Shown: positions 15,845-25,731, counted from the first letter of the stretch. The stretch is 64,000 nucleotides of DNA from Fimbriimonadaceae bacterium (GCA_019454125.1 CP075365.1:248001-312000), one strand, 5' to 3'. Program-made: numbers and translations. The notes: generated by a model not told the origin, from the sequence alone.

Positions 15845-15851
15845 TGAGGCG

Positions 15852-18539
15852 ATGGACAGCTTCGGGACGCGCAGACAGTTAGACCTCGCCGGGAAGGAGC
15901 GGACGATCTTCTCTCTGAGGGCCCTGGAGCAAAAGGGGCACGACCTCACCCGCCTGCCCTATTCGCTGAAGGTGTTCCTGGAGAACCTCCTGCGGAACGA
16001 GGACGGCGCACGGGTCGAGCGCAAAGACGTCGAGGCCCTTCTCGCTTGGGACCCGAAGGCGCAGCCCACGGCGGAGATCAGCTTCTCCCCCGCCCGCGTC
16101 CTCTTACAGGACTTCACGGGCGTGCCCTGCGTCGTGGACCTCGCGAGCATGCGTGACGCGATGGCGGCGCTCGGTGGCGACCCGAACAAGATCAACCCGC
16201 TGCAGCCCGTCGAGCTTGTGATCGACCACAGTGTACAGGTCGACGCCTACGGCAGCGAAGCCGCCCTGCTGATCAACCTGGACCACGAGTACGAGCGCAA
16301 CAACGAGCGCTACCAGTTCCTCAAATGGGGGCAAGGGGCGTTCGAGAACTTCAAGGTGGTGCCCCCGAACACCGGCATCTGCCACCAGGTGAACTTGGAA
16401 TACCTGGCCCGGGTCGTCTTCGACAGCGAAGGCGTCTGCTATCCCGACACGCTCGTCGGCACGGACAGCCACACGACCATGGTGAACGGCCTCGGCGTCC
16501 TGGGCTGGGGCGTGGGGGGCATCGAGGCGGAGGCGGCGATGCTCGGCCAGCCGGTCAGCATGCTCTTGCCGCAGGTGGTCGGGTTCCGCCTGACGGGGCA
16601 GCTGCGGGAGGGGGCGACCGCCACCGACCTCGTGCTCACCGTCACCGAGATGCTGCGCAAACACGGCGTGGTCGGCAAGTTCGTCGAGTTCTACGGCCCG
16701 GGCGTCAGCACCCTGCCCCTGGCCGACCGCGCGACCATCGCGAACATGGCGCCGGAATACGGCGCGACCTGCGGCCTCTTCATGATCGACGAGGAGACCT
16801 TGCGCTACCTCCGCACCAGCGGCCGCCCAGAAAGCCAGGTCGACCTTGTCGAGGCCTATGCCCGCGAACAGGGCATTTTCCACCAGCCCGGGGGGGCGGA
16901 GGCGGAGTACTCCAGCACCCTCGAACTCGACCTCGGCGACGTGGAGCCGAGCGTGGCGGGGCCGAAGCGGCCTCAAGACCGCTCCCCGCTCGCCAAGGCG
17001 CGCGACAGCTTCTTCCAGGCCTTTCCGAACGCGGTCCCCGGCTCTGACCGGCCCCGCGAGAAGGGCGGCGCGGCCGTCATGGACCGGGCCAAGACCGAGA
17101 CTCTCACCCACGCCAGCGTCGTCATCGCGGCCATCACGAGCTGCACCAACACGAGCAACCCGAGCGTGATGATGGCGGCCGGGCTGGTGGCGAAGAAGGC
17201 GAACGCGCTCGGCCTCAAGCCGAAACCCTGGGTGAAGACGAGCCTCGCGCCAGGTTCCAAGGTCGTCACCGAGTACCTGCAGGCAGCCGGGCTGCTCGCG
17301 GAGCTCGACGCAATCGGCTTCAACCTCGTGGGTTACGGCTGCACGACGTGCATCGGCAATTCCGGCCCCCTGCCCGAAGATGTGAGCCGGGAGGTGAACC
17401 AGCGCGACCTCACAGTGGTGAGCGTGCTCTCTGGGAACCGGAACTTCGAAGGCCGGGTCAACCAGGAGGTCAAGGCGAACTACCTGATGTCGCCGCCGCT
17501 GGTGGTGGCCTATTCCTTGGCCGGCACCATAGACATCGACCTTGCCAATGAGCCCATCGCCCAGACCCCGAGCGGGCACGACGTGTACCTTCGCGACCTC
17601 TGGCCGAGCCAGGCCGAGATCGCGGTGACGGTGGAGCGCCACATCACGCGCGAAATGTTCACCCAGAGCTACGCCACCGTCTTCGACGGGGACGCAAAGT
17701 GGCAGGGGATCTCGACCGCCGCAAGCGACCGGTACGACTGGGACGGGTCTTCGACCTACGTGAAGGGCGCGCCCTACTTCGAAGGCATGCGGCCGGATCC
17801 CGCGGACCACATCGAAGACCTGAACGGCATGAAGTGCCTCGCCCTGCTCGGCGACTCCATCACAACGGACCACATCTCCCCGGCGGGCTCGATCAAGCCG
17901 AACTCGCCGGCAGGCGAGTACCTGGTGCAGAACAACGTGCGCCCCCACCTCTTCAACAGCTATGGCAGCCGGAGGGGTAACCACGAGGTGATGATCCGGG
18001 GCACCTTTGCGAACGTCCGGTTGCGCAACTTGCTCGCCCCGGGCACGGAAGGCGGGTTCACCACGCACCTGCCCACCGGCCAGGTCACGACGATCTACGA
18101 GGCCTCCCGCCGCTACGCGGAAAGGGCCACCCCGCTTATCGTTGTCGCAGGCAAGGAGTACGGGACCGGATCGAGCCGCGACTGGGCGGCGAAGGGAACC
18201 TTGCTACTCGGCGTGAAGGCCGTCCTGGCCGAGAGCTTCGAGCGCATCCACCGCTCGAACCTGATCGGGATGGGCGTGCTGCCGCTACAGTTCGCCGCGG
18301 GCGAGGGCGCCGCGAGCCTCTGCCTGACCGGCCACGAAGAGTTCGCCCTCGTCGGCCTCTCCGAGGCCTACGACGCGGGGACGCTCGTCGGCAGCACCCT
18401 CACCATGCGGGCTACCGACGATGGCGGCATGACCCGGCAGTTCCAAGTCCTGGTCCGGATCGATACGCCCATGGAGGCGCAGTACTACCGCCACGGCGGC
18501 ATCCTCCAGTACGTCCTTCGCCAGTTGTTGAACGCCTGA
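15852..18539 (+). CDS. acnA: Aconitate hydratase A
   Basis: Aconitase interconverts citrate and isocitrate in the TCA cycle. The ATG at 15852 gives 895 residues, normal for AcnA, starting [12 protein letters not shown]. The frame is open further upstream but overlaps the preceding gene. The [4Fe-4S] ligands lie in [17 protein letters not shown] (about 435) and [14 protein letters not shown] (about 497-500). The swivel domain carries [15 protein letters not shown] (about 670) and [15 protein letters not shown]. The gene stands alone. Confidence 0.97.
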   Translation: MDSFGTRRQLDLAGKERTIFSLRALEQKGHDLTRLPYSLKVFLENLLRNEDGARVERKDVEALLAWDPKAQPTAEISFSPARVLLQDFTGVPCVVDLASMRDAMAALGGDPNKINPLQPVELVIDHSVQVDAYGSEAALLINLDHEYERNNERYQFLKWGQGAFENFKVVPPNTGICHQVNLEYLARVVFDSEGVCYPDTLVGTDSHTTMVNGLGVLGWGVGGIEAEAAMLGQPVSMLLPQVVGFRLTGQLREGATATDLVLTVTEMLRKHGVVGKFVEFYGPGVSTLPLADRATIANMAPEYGATCGLFMIDEETLRYLRTSGRPESQVDLVEAYAREQGIFHQPGGAEAEYSSTLELDLGDVEPSVAGPKRPQDRSPLAKARDSFFQAFPNAVPGSDRPREKGGAAVMDRAKTETLTHASVVIAAITSCTNTSNPSVMMAAGLVAKKANALGLKPKPWVKTSLAPGSKVVTEYLQAAGLLAELDAIGFNLVGYGCTTCIGNSGPLPEDVSREVNQRDLTVVSVLSGNRNFEGRVNQEVKANYLMSPPLVVAYSLAGTIDIDLANEPIAQTPSGHDVYLRDLWPSQAEIAVTVERHITREMFTQSYATVFDGDAKWQGISTAASDRYDWDGSSTYVKGAPYFEGMRPDPADHIEDLNGMKCLALLGDSITTDHISPAGSIKPNSPAGEYLVQNNVRPHLFNSYGSRRGNHEVMIRGTFANVRLRNLLAPGTEGGFTTHLPTGQVTTIYEASRRYAERATPLIVVAGKEYGTGSSRDWAAKGTLLLGVKAVLAESFERIHRSNLIGMGVLPLQFAAGEGAASLCLTGHEEFALVGLSEAYDAGTLVGSTLTMRATDDGGMTRQFQVLVRIDTPMEAQYYRHGGILQYVLRQLLNA

Positions 18540-18617
18540 GGCCACCTTCCGGGCGGCTTCGGGCTCAGACCAGGGGCTGGGCCCCGAGGTATCATGCCCA
18601 GCCGCGAAGAGAGACCC

Positions 18618-18923
18618 ATGAGAGTTCGAAACAAGGAAATGCGAGCCCGGCGCCACCGCAAGGAACAGCGCATCCGGGAGCTGATCAAGGAAGCCATCGA
18701 ACAGGCGAAGGCCGCCGGCAAGACCAAGGGCGGGGCCAAGGCCAAGCGCACTGCTGCCCCCAAGGCCGCCCCGGCTGAGAAGGCCGCCACGCCCGCCGCC
18801 GAGAAGCCCAAGAAGGCCGCCAAGCCGAAGAAGGCCGCAGAGCCGAAAGCTGCGGAAGAGTCCCAAACCGAAACGCCCGCCCCGGTCGCCGACGAAGCCG
18901 GGCAGGCTCCCAGCGAAGGCTGA
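18618..18923 (+). CDS. Small basic Lys/Ala-rich protein
   Basis: The 101-residue product has a basic helical head (MRVRNKEMRARRHRKEQRIR) followed by a Lys/Ala/Pro-rich tail with repeated KKAAKPKKAAEPKA units and an acidic end. The composition resembles histone H1-like or AlgP-like nucleoid or RNA-binding proteins, but no defined domain is seen. ATG 18594 would add eight residues. The 18618 start is preferred for its AAGAGAGA purine stretch. The role (DNA compaction or ribosome association) is inference only. Confidence 0.65.
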   Translation: MRVRNKEMRARRHRKEQRIRELIKEAIEQAKAAGKTKGGAKAKRTAAPKAAPAEKAATPAAEKPKKAAKPKKAAEPKAAEESQTETPAPVADEAGQAPSEG

Positions 18924-18930
18924 GCCCAGG

Positions 18931-20097
18931 TCAATCAACGTGTGACGCGGCGGCGACTGGAGCGAGCGAAAGCATCCGCTCCAGCGCCACCAGCGCCCAT
19001 TTCTTCACGTCGTCCGGCACCACGACCTGGTTGACGACCTCGCCCGCGGCAAGCCGCTCGAGCGCCCAGCAGAGGAAGCTGGGGTGGATGCGGTACATGG
19101 TCGAGCACGGGCAAATCTGGGGATCCAGACAAAAGACGGTCTTGTCCGGGTTCTCCTTCTGAAGCCGGCTGACCAAGTTGATCTCCGTCCCGACCGCCCA
19201 CACCGTCCCTGGAGCCGCTTCGGTCACCATCCGGATGATGTACTCGGTGGATCCGTTATAGTCTGCTTCGCGGACGAGGGAAATGTCGCACTCCGGGTGG
19301 ACCAGCACCTTGACTCCGGGGTGCGCCTCACGCGCGGCCAGAGCCTGCTCAAGCGTGAACCGTGCGTGGACCGAGCAGTGGCCTTTCCACAGAATGAACT
19401 TGGCTTGCTTCAGGCGGTCGGCCGTGTTGCCGCCGAGCGGCTTGAAGGGGTCCCACACCACCATGTCCCGCTCGGGATCGTAGCCCAGGGTCGCCCCCGT
19501 GTTGCGACCGAGGTGCTGGTCCGGGAAGAACAGCACCTTATCGCCGCGGTCGAGCGCCCACTTCACGGCGACCGGGGCATTGGTCGAGGTGCAGACGGTG
19601 CCGCCGTGCTCCCCGACGAAGGCTTTCAAGTTCGCGGCCGAATTGATATAGGTGACGGGGATTACGGACGCGCCCTTCTCGGCCACGACCGGACGGTTTG
19701 TGCCGTTCGCGGGGGTCGGCCAGCCGAGGACCTCGCCGAGCTGGCGCCAAGCCGCGCGGACTTGGAAGATGTTCGCCATGTCCGCCATGGAACATCCCGC
19801 CGCCAGGTTCGGCAAGACCACCTTTTGGTGGTCCGGGGTCAGGATGTCGGCGCTCTCCGCCATGAAGTGGACGCCGCAGAAGACGATGAACTCGGCCTCA
19901 GGATGCTTTCGTGCGTCCTGGGCAAGTTTGTAGCTGTCGCCGCGGTAGTCGGCGTGCTGGATGATCTCGTCGCGCTGGTAGTGGTGGCCGAGGACGACGA
20001 GCCGGCTTCCCAGAGCCGCCTTTGCCGCCGAGATCCGGCGGGAGGTCTCCGCCTCGTCAAGGGTGGTGTACTCCTCCGGGAGGGGAAGCTGTCTCAT
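18931..20097 (-). CDS. nadA: Quinolinate synthase
   Basis: NadA condenses iminoaspartate with dihydroxyacetone phosphate to quinolinate, the first ring of NAD. The 388 residues show LGHHYQRDEIIQHADYRGDS (about 36-55), CGVHFMAESADIL, PDQHLGRN and HPECDISLVREADYNGSTEY. The Fe-S ligand cysteines sit in FCGVHF, WKGHCSVH and DPQICPCS. It is slightly longer than the 300-350 residue norm because of an insert around residues 140-160. No nadB or nadC adjoins it. The ATG follows GACGTGAG, a weak ribosome-binding site. Confidence 0.96.
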   Translation of the reverse strand: MRQLPLPEEYTTLDEAETSRRISAAKAALGSRLVVLGHHYQRDEIIQHADYRGDSYKLAQDARKHPEAEFIVFCGVHFMAESADILTPDHQKVVLPNLAAGCSMADMANIFQVRAAWRQLGEVLGWPTPANGTNRPVVAEKGASVIPVTYINSAANLKAFVGEHGGTVCTSTNAPVAVKWALDRGDKVLFFPDQHLGRNTGATLGYDPERDMVVWDPFKPLGGNTADRLKQAKFILWKGHCSVHARFTLEQALAAREAHPGVKVLVHPECDISLVREADYNGSTEYIIRMVTEAAPGTVWAVGTEINLVSRLQKENPDKTVFCLDPQICPCSTMYRIHPSFLCWALERLAAGEVVNQVVVPDDVKKWALVALERMLSLAPVAAASHVD

Positions 20098-20155
20098 CTC
20101 ACGTCCGTCCTTAATCGAGTCTACGGGTCCGCCGCTCCGCCGCTGTCCAGGGGCC

Positions 20156-22081
20156 CTAACCGGAGCGCGCCTTTCTATAGGCCACGGCGCGCCTCGCCGC
20201 CTCGGCGATGCCTTCGGGGCTCAGCCCCTGCTCGGCACGGATGATGGGCTGGGCGCCGTGCTCGACGAACGCGTCGGGCAACGCCACGATCTCGATCGGG
20301 ACCGTCGCCAGCCCCCTGCCCGCGAGGCCGTCGCGAACCTGCTGGCCGAAGCCGCCGATCCGGGCGTTCTCCTCCGCTGTGACCACCGCGCCGCATTCCC
20401 GGGCGACCTGGGCGATCGTCTCGAGGTCGAGCGGCTTTGCCCAGCGGGCATTGACCACGACCGCGCGGAGCCCTTCCTGGGCGAGGGCTTCCGCCGCTCG
20501 CCAAGCCTCCGCGACCATCGAACCGAGCGCCACGATCGCGACCGAGGAGGAGGCGATCGGGCGGGCCGATTCTGGCGAGCCGAGCACTTCGGCCTGGCCG
20601 AGCCGGATCGGGGTGCGGGACTCGGGAAGGACGTCTTCCGCCGAGCCTCGCGGGTAGCGCATCGCCACCGGCCCTTCGTCGTACCGCGCCATGAAGCGCA
20701 GCATCTCGCGAAGCTCGGTGGCGTCGCGCGGGGCGCAGATCGTCATGTTCGGCATGAACGAGAGGTAGGAAACGTCGAAGACGCCGTGGTGGGTCGGCCC
20801 GTCGTCGCCGACCAGGCCGGCTCGGTCCATCACGAACCGCACGGGCAGGTTCTGGATGCAAACGTCGTGCAGGACTTGGTCGAAACCGCGCTGCAGGAAC
20901 GTGGAATAGACCGTGCAGAAGGGCTTCATGCCGCCCGCCGCGAGCCCGGCGGCGAAGGTGACCGCGTGCTGCTCGGCGATGCCGACGTCGTAGTAGCGGT
21001 CCGGCAGGGTCTTCGCGAAGAGGTTCAGCCCGGTGCCGTCCGGCATGGCCGCCGTGATCGCGACCACCCGCTCGTCATCCTGGGCGACTTCGACCATGGC
21101 CTCGCCGAAGACTTGGGTGTAGGCCGGGGCCCCGCCCTTCTTTGGGAACTCGCAGGCGACCTTGTCGAACGGCACCACGCCGTGCCACTTACGCGAGTCG
21201 TCCTCGGCGACCTCGAACCCCTTGCCCTTAACCGTGATCGCATGGACGAACACGGGGTAGTCGACCGTCCGCACGTTGCGGAAGATCTGGAGCAGGGTGG
21301 CAAGGTCGTGGCCGTCGACGGGGCCGATGTATTCGAAGCCCATCTCCTCGAAGATCGTGCCCGTCTCTTCCGGCGCGAGCGAGTGGGTGATGCCGTGGCG
21401 CAGGCCCGCGGCGAACCTCGGGGCCGGCTCTGGCAGGTGCTCGATCACCGACTTGGCCATGCGGGCGAGGCCCTGCACTTCCGGCCGCGAGCGGAGCCGT
21501 GCCAGGTAGTTGTGGAGTGCGCCGACGTTGGGCGCGATGGACATGCGGTTGTCGTTCAGCACGACGCAGAGGTCCGTTCCCATCTCGCCCGCATGGTTCA
21601 GGGCCTCCCAGCTCATGCCGCTGGCGATGGCCGCGTCCCCCGCCACCGCGATGACCTTCTCCTTCGTGCCCAAGCGGTCTCGGGCGGCAGCGAAGCCGAG
21701 CGCGGCCGAGATCGCCGTGCCCGCATGGCCCGCTCCAAAGGAGTCAAGCTCGTGCTCGTCGCGCTTCAAAAAGCCGCTGATGCCTTTGTGCTTGCGAAGC
21801 GTGTCGAAGCGGGGAAGGCGGCCCGTGAGCAACTTGTGGGGATAGGCTTGGTGCCCCGTGTCCCACACGACCTTGTCCGGCGGCAAGGAGTACGTGGCAT
21901 AGAGGGCCACGGTGAGTTCGACCGTGCCGAGGTTCGAACTGAAGTGACCGCCCGTCTGGCTCACCTTGTCGATGATCGCCTTGCGCACTTCCTTCGCCAC
22001 TTGGTGGAGCTCCTTATCGCTAAAGCGGTGGAGGTCGGTCGGGTTGACGATCTGCTCTAGGAGCTCGTATGTTCCGCTCAT
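20156..22081 (-). CDS. dxs: 1-deoxy-D-xylulose-5-phosphate synthase
   Basis: DXS condenses pyruvate and glyceraldehyde 3-phosphate with thiamin diphosphate, the entry step of the MEP isoprenoid pathway. The 641 residues show the ThDP motif [20 protein letters not shown] (about 147-165, ending in LNDNRMSI), [15 protein letters not shown], and the pyrimidine-domain [16 protein letters not shown] (about 425-440). The start is supported by GCAGGGA just before ATG. No other MEP gene is adjacent. hemW lies 82 bp upstream on the same strand. Confidence 0.97.
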   Translation of the reverse strand: MSGTYELLEQIVNPTDLHRFSDKELHQVAKEVRKAIIDKVSQTGGHFSSNLGTVELTVALYATYSLPPDKVVWDTGHQAYPHKLLTGRLPRFDTLRKHKGISGFLKRDEHELDSFGAGHAGTAISAALGFAAARDRLGTKEKVIAVAGDAAIASGMSWEALNHAGEMGTDLCVVLNDNRMSIAPNVGALHNYLARLRSRPEVQGLARMAKSVIEHLPEPAPRFAAGLRHGITHSLAPEETGTIFEEMGFEYIGPVDGHDLATLLQIFRNVRTVDYPVFVHAITVKGKGFEVAEDDSRKWHGVVPFDKVACEFPKKGGAPAYTQVFGEAMVEVAQDDERVVAITAAMPDGTGLNLFAKTLPDRYYDVGIAEQHAVTFAAGLAAGGMKPFCTVYSTFLQRGFDQVLHDVCIQNLPVRFVMDRAGLVGDDGPTHHGVFDVSYLSFMPNMTICAPRDATELREMLRFMARYDEGPVAMRYPRGSAEDVLPESRTPIRLGQAEVLGSPESARPIASSSVAIVALGSMVAEAWRAAEALAQEGLRAVVVNARWAKPLDLETIAQVARECGAVVTAEENARIGGFGQQVRDGLAGRGLATVPIEIVALPDAFVEHGAQPIIRAEQGLSPEGIAEAARRAVAYRKARSG

Positions 22082-22163
22082 TCCCTGCCTGATAGTCCAA
22101 TACGTTGCCCGCGCGTCAGACGTTGAAAGGATGGTAGCACGTAGGCCGGATTCTCCGGAGACG

Positions 22164-23267
22164 TTAGGCCAGGGTGGCCACGACTTCGTTGTGGAGAAGT
22201 CGGCCCTTCGGCGTCAGCCGGAGCCTGCCTTCGGAAAGCTCGCCCCAACCCGCGGCCAAAACCCTTTCCAGCGCCTTCGGTCGCAGGCCGAGCGGCGCGG
22301 TCTCCAGCCCCGAATTGAGCCGCAAACCCAGCATCAAGCGTTCGAGCCGCAGGGTAGGGTCGTCCACCGACTCCTCTTCGCAGGCGAGGGGCTGCCGCGT
22401 CTCGACCCGCTCGCAGTAAGCGGCCGGGTGCTTCGTGTTCGTTTGGCGCAGGGAGCCCACACGGCCGACCGCCCCTGGGCCATAGCCGACGTACTCCTCC
22501 GCCCGCCAATAGGCCAGGTTGTGGCGGCACTCCCGCCCGGGCCGAGCGAAGTTCGAGATCTCGTACTGGGCGAGGCCCGCCTCCTCGCAGGCGGCTACGG
22601 CCTCCTCGTACATGGCGACCTGGCGGTCCTCGTCCGGCAAGTCCAGCATGCCACGGAGCTGGTAGCGGTAGAACCGGGTGTTCGGCTCGATCGTAAGGCA
22701 GTAGAGGCTCAAGTGCTCAGGCGCCATCGCCAGCGCAAGCTCCAAGTTGCGACGCCAACCCCGGAGGCTCTGGCCGGGCAACGCGAACATCAGGTCCAGG
22801 TTCAAGTTCTCAAACCCGGCCTGGCGGGCCGCGTGGACGGCACGCCCCACATGCCCAGGCTCGTGCACCCGGCCTAGTTGGACCAGGTCTGAGGTGTCAA
22901 ATGATTGAGCGCCGAGGCTGATCCGGTTGAACCCGGCCTGGCGCATCGCGGCGAACTTGCCCGCGTCCACCGTGCCGGGGTTGGCCTCGCTCGTGATTTC
23001 GCAGTCCGGGGCGAAGGGGTGGGCCTCGCGAACCGCATCCAGGATCCGCGCCAACTGGGAAGCTTCGATGAAGGTCGGCGTGCCGCCGCCGAAGAAGACG
23101 GTCTTCGCCGGGCGGCCCCGGTGGGGGCTCCCCGCGACCTCCGCCACGATCGCGTCGACCGTCCTCGGCACGATCTCCCCCGAGAGGGCAAAGGAATTAA
23201 AGTCGCAGTACCCGCACTTTGACGGGCAGAAGGGGATGTGCACGTAGATGGCGACGGGCTCACTCAT
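22164..23267 (-). CDS. hemW: HemW-like radical SAM protein
   Basis: The 367 residues begin MSEPVAIYVHIPFCPSKC. The radical-SAM cluster motif is CPSKCGYC (Cx3Cx2C), followed by FGGGTPTFIEASQLARIL and SEANPGTVD, as in the HemN/HemW family. HemW is a heme chaperone, often misnamed oxygen-independent coproporphyrinogen oxidase. It has the HemW form CxxxCxxC rather than the extra Cys of true HemN. The ATG at 23267 overlaps the stop of the small gene upstream (ATGAGTGA), so the two are probably translationally coupled. Confidence 0.93.
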   Translation of the reverse strand: MSEPVAIYVHIPFCPSKCGYCDFNSFALSGEIVPRTVDAIVAEVAGSPHRGRPAKTVFFGGGTPTFIEASQLARILDAVREAHPFAPDCEITSEANPGTVDAGKFAAMRQAGFNRISLGAQSFDTSDLVQLGRVHEPGHVGRAVHAARQAGFENLNLDLMFALPGQSLRGWRRNLELALAMAPEHLSLYCLTIEPNTRFYRYQLRGMLDLPDEDRQVAMYEEAVAACEEAGLAQYEISNFARPGRECRHNLAYWRAEEYVGYGPGAVGRVGSLRQTNTKHPAAYCERVETRQPLACEEESVDDPTLRLERLMLGLRLNSGLETAPLGLRPKALERVLAAGWGELSEGRLRLTPKGRLLHNEVVATLA

Positions 23268-23433
23268 GGCGAGCCGAGAGCACCGCGACCAGGCCGAGGA
23301 CGGCCCCAAAGATAACCGGCACCGCCGGTTGGCGCGAAGAGATTCACCCCGTCTTGCAAGACATCATCCAGAGCGAGTACAGCCAGCCCGCGCCGCCTCC
23401 CAGCGCCATGCCGACAAGAGCTTTCAAAACCAT
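23260..23433 (-). CDS. Candidate selenoprotein: small two-helix membrane protein with in-frame TGA
   Basis: From ATG 23433 the frame reads MVLKALVGMALGGGAGWLYS, then LWMMSCKTG, then TGA (23344-23346). It continues in the same frame as ISSRQPAVPVIFGAVLGLVA plus VLSARHE to a TGA at 23260-23262, inside the hemW start. Read through, this is a 57-residue protein with two membrane helices and a Cys-Lys-Thr-Gly-X loop. From memory the layout resembles the DUF6132-type family (GA-rich helix, C-x-S-G-x-C-P loop, GAxxG helix), whose second Cys would fall at the TGA. Thirteen nt past the TGA is a perfect 7-bp hairpin with a GGU loop. The alternative is a nonsense-mutated gene. Confidence 0.5.
23314..23330 (-). 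promoter_or_regulatory. Candidate SECIS-like hairpin
   Basis: On the minus strand AACCGGC-GGT-GCCGGTT forms a perfect 7-bp stem with a GGT triloop. It begins 13 nt after the in-frame TGA (23344-23346), and the loop begins 20 nt after it. Known bacterial SECIS elements have a G (often GU) in a small apical loop roughly 16-37 nt after UGA. The bulged U of the E. coli element is not seen. Confidence 0.4.
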
Positions 23434-23472
23434 CTCTATCTCTCATAAGGTTGGGAAGCGGACCGCCGTTCC

Positions 23473-25530
23473 CTACATTCGGGACGGTGCGCTCACCCCG
23501 AGCAGTTCCAGCGCGGCCCGCAGCGCCGTCCGCGCGGCCACACAATAGGCCAGTCTCCGCTGGGTGGTCTGGAGGTCGTCTGCATTGATGACCCGGCACG
23601 TGTCATAGAAGCCGTGGTAGGCCCTCGCGAGTTCGATCGCGTAGGTCGCGAGGCGGTTCACGGCATAGTCCTCGGCGCTTCGCTCGATCTCATAGGGCAG
23701 GTCGAAAGCCTTCAAGAGCAGGGCCCGCTCCTTCGGGTGGAGTTCCGGAGCCCCTTCGATATCGGTCGGCTGCGGCCCTTGCCCCGAAGGTGGGGAGGCG
23801 GCTGGGGGCGGGGCGATGCCAGCCTCCGCCGCCTTGTCGATCACTCCCGTGATCCTCGCGTGGGCGTATTGCACGTAGAAGACCGGGTTCTCGTCGCTCT
23901 GCTTCTCAGCCAGGTCAAGGTCGAAATCGAACGTGGTGTCGTGGTGGCGCATCAGGTAGAAGAACCGGGCGACGTCCTTCCCGGCCTCGAGCTGCTCGGC
24001 CTCGGGCGCATCGGGACGCACCTTCTGGCCGATCTCTTTCACCAGGTCGATGAGGGCATAAATGTTGCCGTCGCGCTTGCGCATGGGGGCGGGCTTTCCT
24101 TCCTTCAGGAATCGGACGAGTTGGAAGATCACGACCTCCAGGCGCTCGTCGCTGAGGGAGCGGGCGGCGCGGCATTGGTCGCGGCGCGCAGCTGTGCCAT
24201 AGAGCTGCGCCTCCCAGTCGGCCAGCCCCTGCTCGGCCAAGGTGTCCCCTCCCCCCGACCCCCTCCCCAAGCTTGGGGAGGGGGAGAGGCCTGCCATCAG
24301 GTTGGCCGCGACCACGGCGTGGAGCCGGTTGACATAGCCGTGGTGGTCCGGGCCTAGCACGGTGATGAGCTTGTCCGCGTCGGAGGGACGGTTGAACTTG
24401 TCCTTGTGATAGGCGACGTCGCTGGCGATATAGGTCAAGCGGCCGTCGGCCCTCCGCAGCACGCGGTCCATGTCGTCCCCAAAGAGGGTCGATCGCAACC
24501 ACAGCGTCTCCCTGAGCCCCTCCATTTCGGCCTGGACAGGATCGTGCCCCGCAGGGCTCAGGGGCGGAGCCTCGCCTTCGTCGTCGAGCACCGCCGTCGT
24601 CTGGACCTCGAACTCGACCTCCTCGACTTTGCCCCCCTTGCCAAGCTTCAGCTTCGTGCGGACGGGACGCTCGTCGGCGACCCCCGAGGCTTCCAACCCC
24701 GCCACACACCGCGCCACCTCGCCGCTCTCGTGCAGCGACTGCTCGCTGAACCAGGTGTCGAACTCAACGCCGAAGGTGGTCAGGTCGGCGTGCTGGCGCT
24801 TGAGCATCATATCTTGGGAGATGGTCTGCCAGGCCCCGTCGGGAACCGGTACATCTTTCAGCCGGTCCGCGACTTCTTGGACATAGTCGCCGCGATACCC
24901 TTTCTGGGGAAACGGCGTGCCCGTCGCCAATGACCGCACCGACTCGGCGAAGAGCCGCATCTGCTCGCTGTTCACGCCGTCGTTGATGTAGTACTCCCGG
25001 TGCACCTCGTTCCCGCTCGCCTGCAACACGTTGCAGAGGGCCGATCCATAGGCCGCCCCGCGTCCCGAGCCGATCGTGATCGGGCCGTTGGGGTTGACCG
25101 AGACGAACTCGACGTTGATCCTCTGGCGGGTGGCGGCCGGGCGGGCGAAGTGGGAGGGGTCGGCCAAGACCTGGCGGTCCTGCGAGGCGAGCACGGACTG
25201 AATCTGGCCCGCGAAGACCAGGTCGGCCAAGAAAAGGTTCACGAACCCAGGCCCCGCGACCTCGACCTTCGCGAACTCCGGGAGCTCGGCCAGGGCCTCG
25301 ACGAGGAGGGCGGCCAGCTCTCGAGGGTTGGCAGGGGCGGCCGTCCCTGCCGCGTTCTCCTTCACCTGCTTCACCGCGACCATCGCCCAGTTCGTGGCAA
25401 AGTCGCCGTGGGCCGGGTCCTTTGTGTCCTGGACCTCAGGGTCCGGATAGTCCTCCGAAGGAAGCTTGCCCCCGGAAACCAGGCGGTCCAAGGCGGTGCG
25501 GAGCAGACGGGCGACTAGAGAACGAAGCAC
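23473..25530 (-). CDS. argS: Arginyl-tRNA synthetase with extra insertions
   Basis: ArgRS charges tRNA-Arg. The 685 residues are about 100 more than usual. Visible parts are the N-terminal additional domain (about 1-110), the HIGH region NPNGPITIGSGRGAAYGSAL (about 149-168, both His replaced), LGPDHHGYVNRLHAV, the degenerate KMSK segment PMRKRDGN, and the anticodon-binding DALR domain with C-terminal YDTCRVI. Three low-complexity inserts interrupt it: LDDEGEAPPLSPAGHDP, GLSPSPSLGRGSGGGDTLAE and IAPPPAASPPSGQGPQPTD. The second is encoded by a 26-bp palindrome. The start is GTG 25530. The gene is otherwise intact. Confidence 0.93.
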   Translation of the reverse strand: MLRSLVARLLRTALDRLVSGGKLPSEDYPDPEVQDTKDPAHGDFATNWAMVAVKQVKENAAGTAAPANPRELAALLVEALAELPEFAKVEVAGPGFVNLFLADLVFAGQIQSVLASQDRQVLADPSHFARPAATRQRINVEFVSVNPNGPITIGSGRGAAYGSALCNVLQASGNEVHREYYINDGVNSEQMRLFAESVRSLATGTPFPQKGYRGDYVQEVADRLKDVPVPDGAWQTISQDMMLKRQHADLTTFGVEFDTWFSEQSLHESGEVARCVAGLEASGVADERPVRTKLKLGKGGKVEEVEFEVQTTAVLDDEGEAPPLSPAGHDPVQAEMEGLRETLWLRSTLFGDDMDRVLRRADGRLTYIASDVAYHKDKFNRPSDADKLITVLGPDHHGYVNRLHAVVAANLMAGLSPSPSLGRGSGGGDTLAEQGLADWEAQLYGTAARRDQCRAARSLSDERLEVVIFQLVRFLKEGKPAPMRKRDGNIYALIDLVKEIGQKVRPDAPEAEQLEAGKDVARFFYLMRHHDTTFDFDLDLAEKQSDENPVFYVQYAHARITGVIDKAAEAGIAPPPAASPPSGQGPQPTDIEGAPELHPKERALLLKAFDLPYEIERSAEDYAVNRLATYAIELARAYHGFYDTCRVINADDLQTTQRRLAYCVAARTALRAALELLGVSAPSRM
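24259..24284. repeat. 26-bp perfect palindrome inside argS
   Basis: CCCCCTCCCC-AAGCTT-GGGGAGGGGG is perfectly self-complementary around AAGCTT. It lies in frame within argS and encodes the SPSPSLGRG insert. The sequence type resembles the C/G-rich hairpins between genes at 4409 and 46796. Confidence 0.85.
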
Positions 25531-25635
25531 GAGAACCCCACGGATACCTGAAACTTGGGCCCAGTCCTGAACGAACCGCCTACCGGCGTACGTCTTTCAG
25601 GTCACGCCCGCTAACAATGTCCTGGGATGATGGGC

Positions 25636-25641
25636 TAGAAT
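25636..25641 (+). promoter_or_regulatory. Putative -10 element of pilB
   Basis: TAGAAT lies 90 nt before the pilB ATG in the 201-bp gap shared with the divergent argS. No convincing -35 is seen, and the leader would be about 80 nt. Confidence 0.3.
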
Positions 25642-25731
25642 CGTTCCACGGTCGATGGGATCGGTGCCCAAATTGGTGCGCCTCCGTCCTCGGCCCGAGG
25701 AGCGGCTAGGCCGCAGGCGAAACAAGGATCC

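Noticed and set aside
16104-18068. A 654-codon minus-strand open frame inside acnA
   Set aside because: It is a shadow of acnA codon bias: no start context, no recognisable domain, and a highly biased Arg/His/Val composition.
20063-22060. A 665-codon plus-strand open frame opposite dxs
   Set aside because: Same reason: dxs has all its motifs, and the opposite frame is a composition artefact.
23246-23448. Plus-strand frames across the small gene upstream of hemW
   Set aside because: They show no domain, and the minus-strand reading has two membrane helices and a coupled stop.
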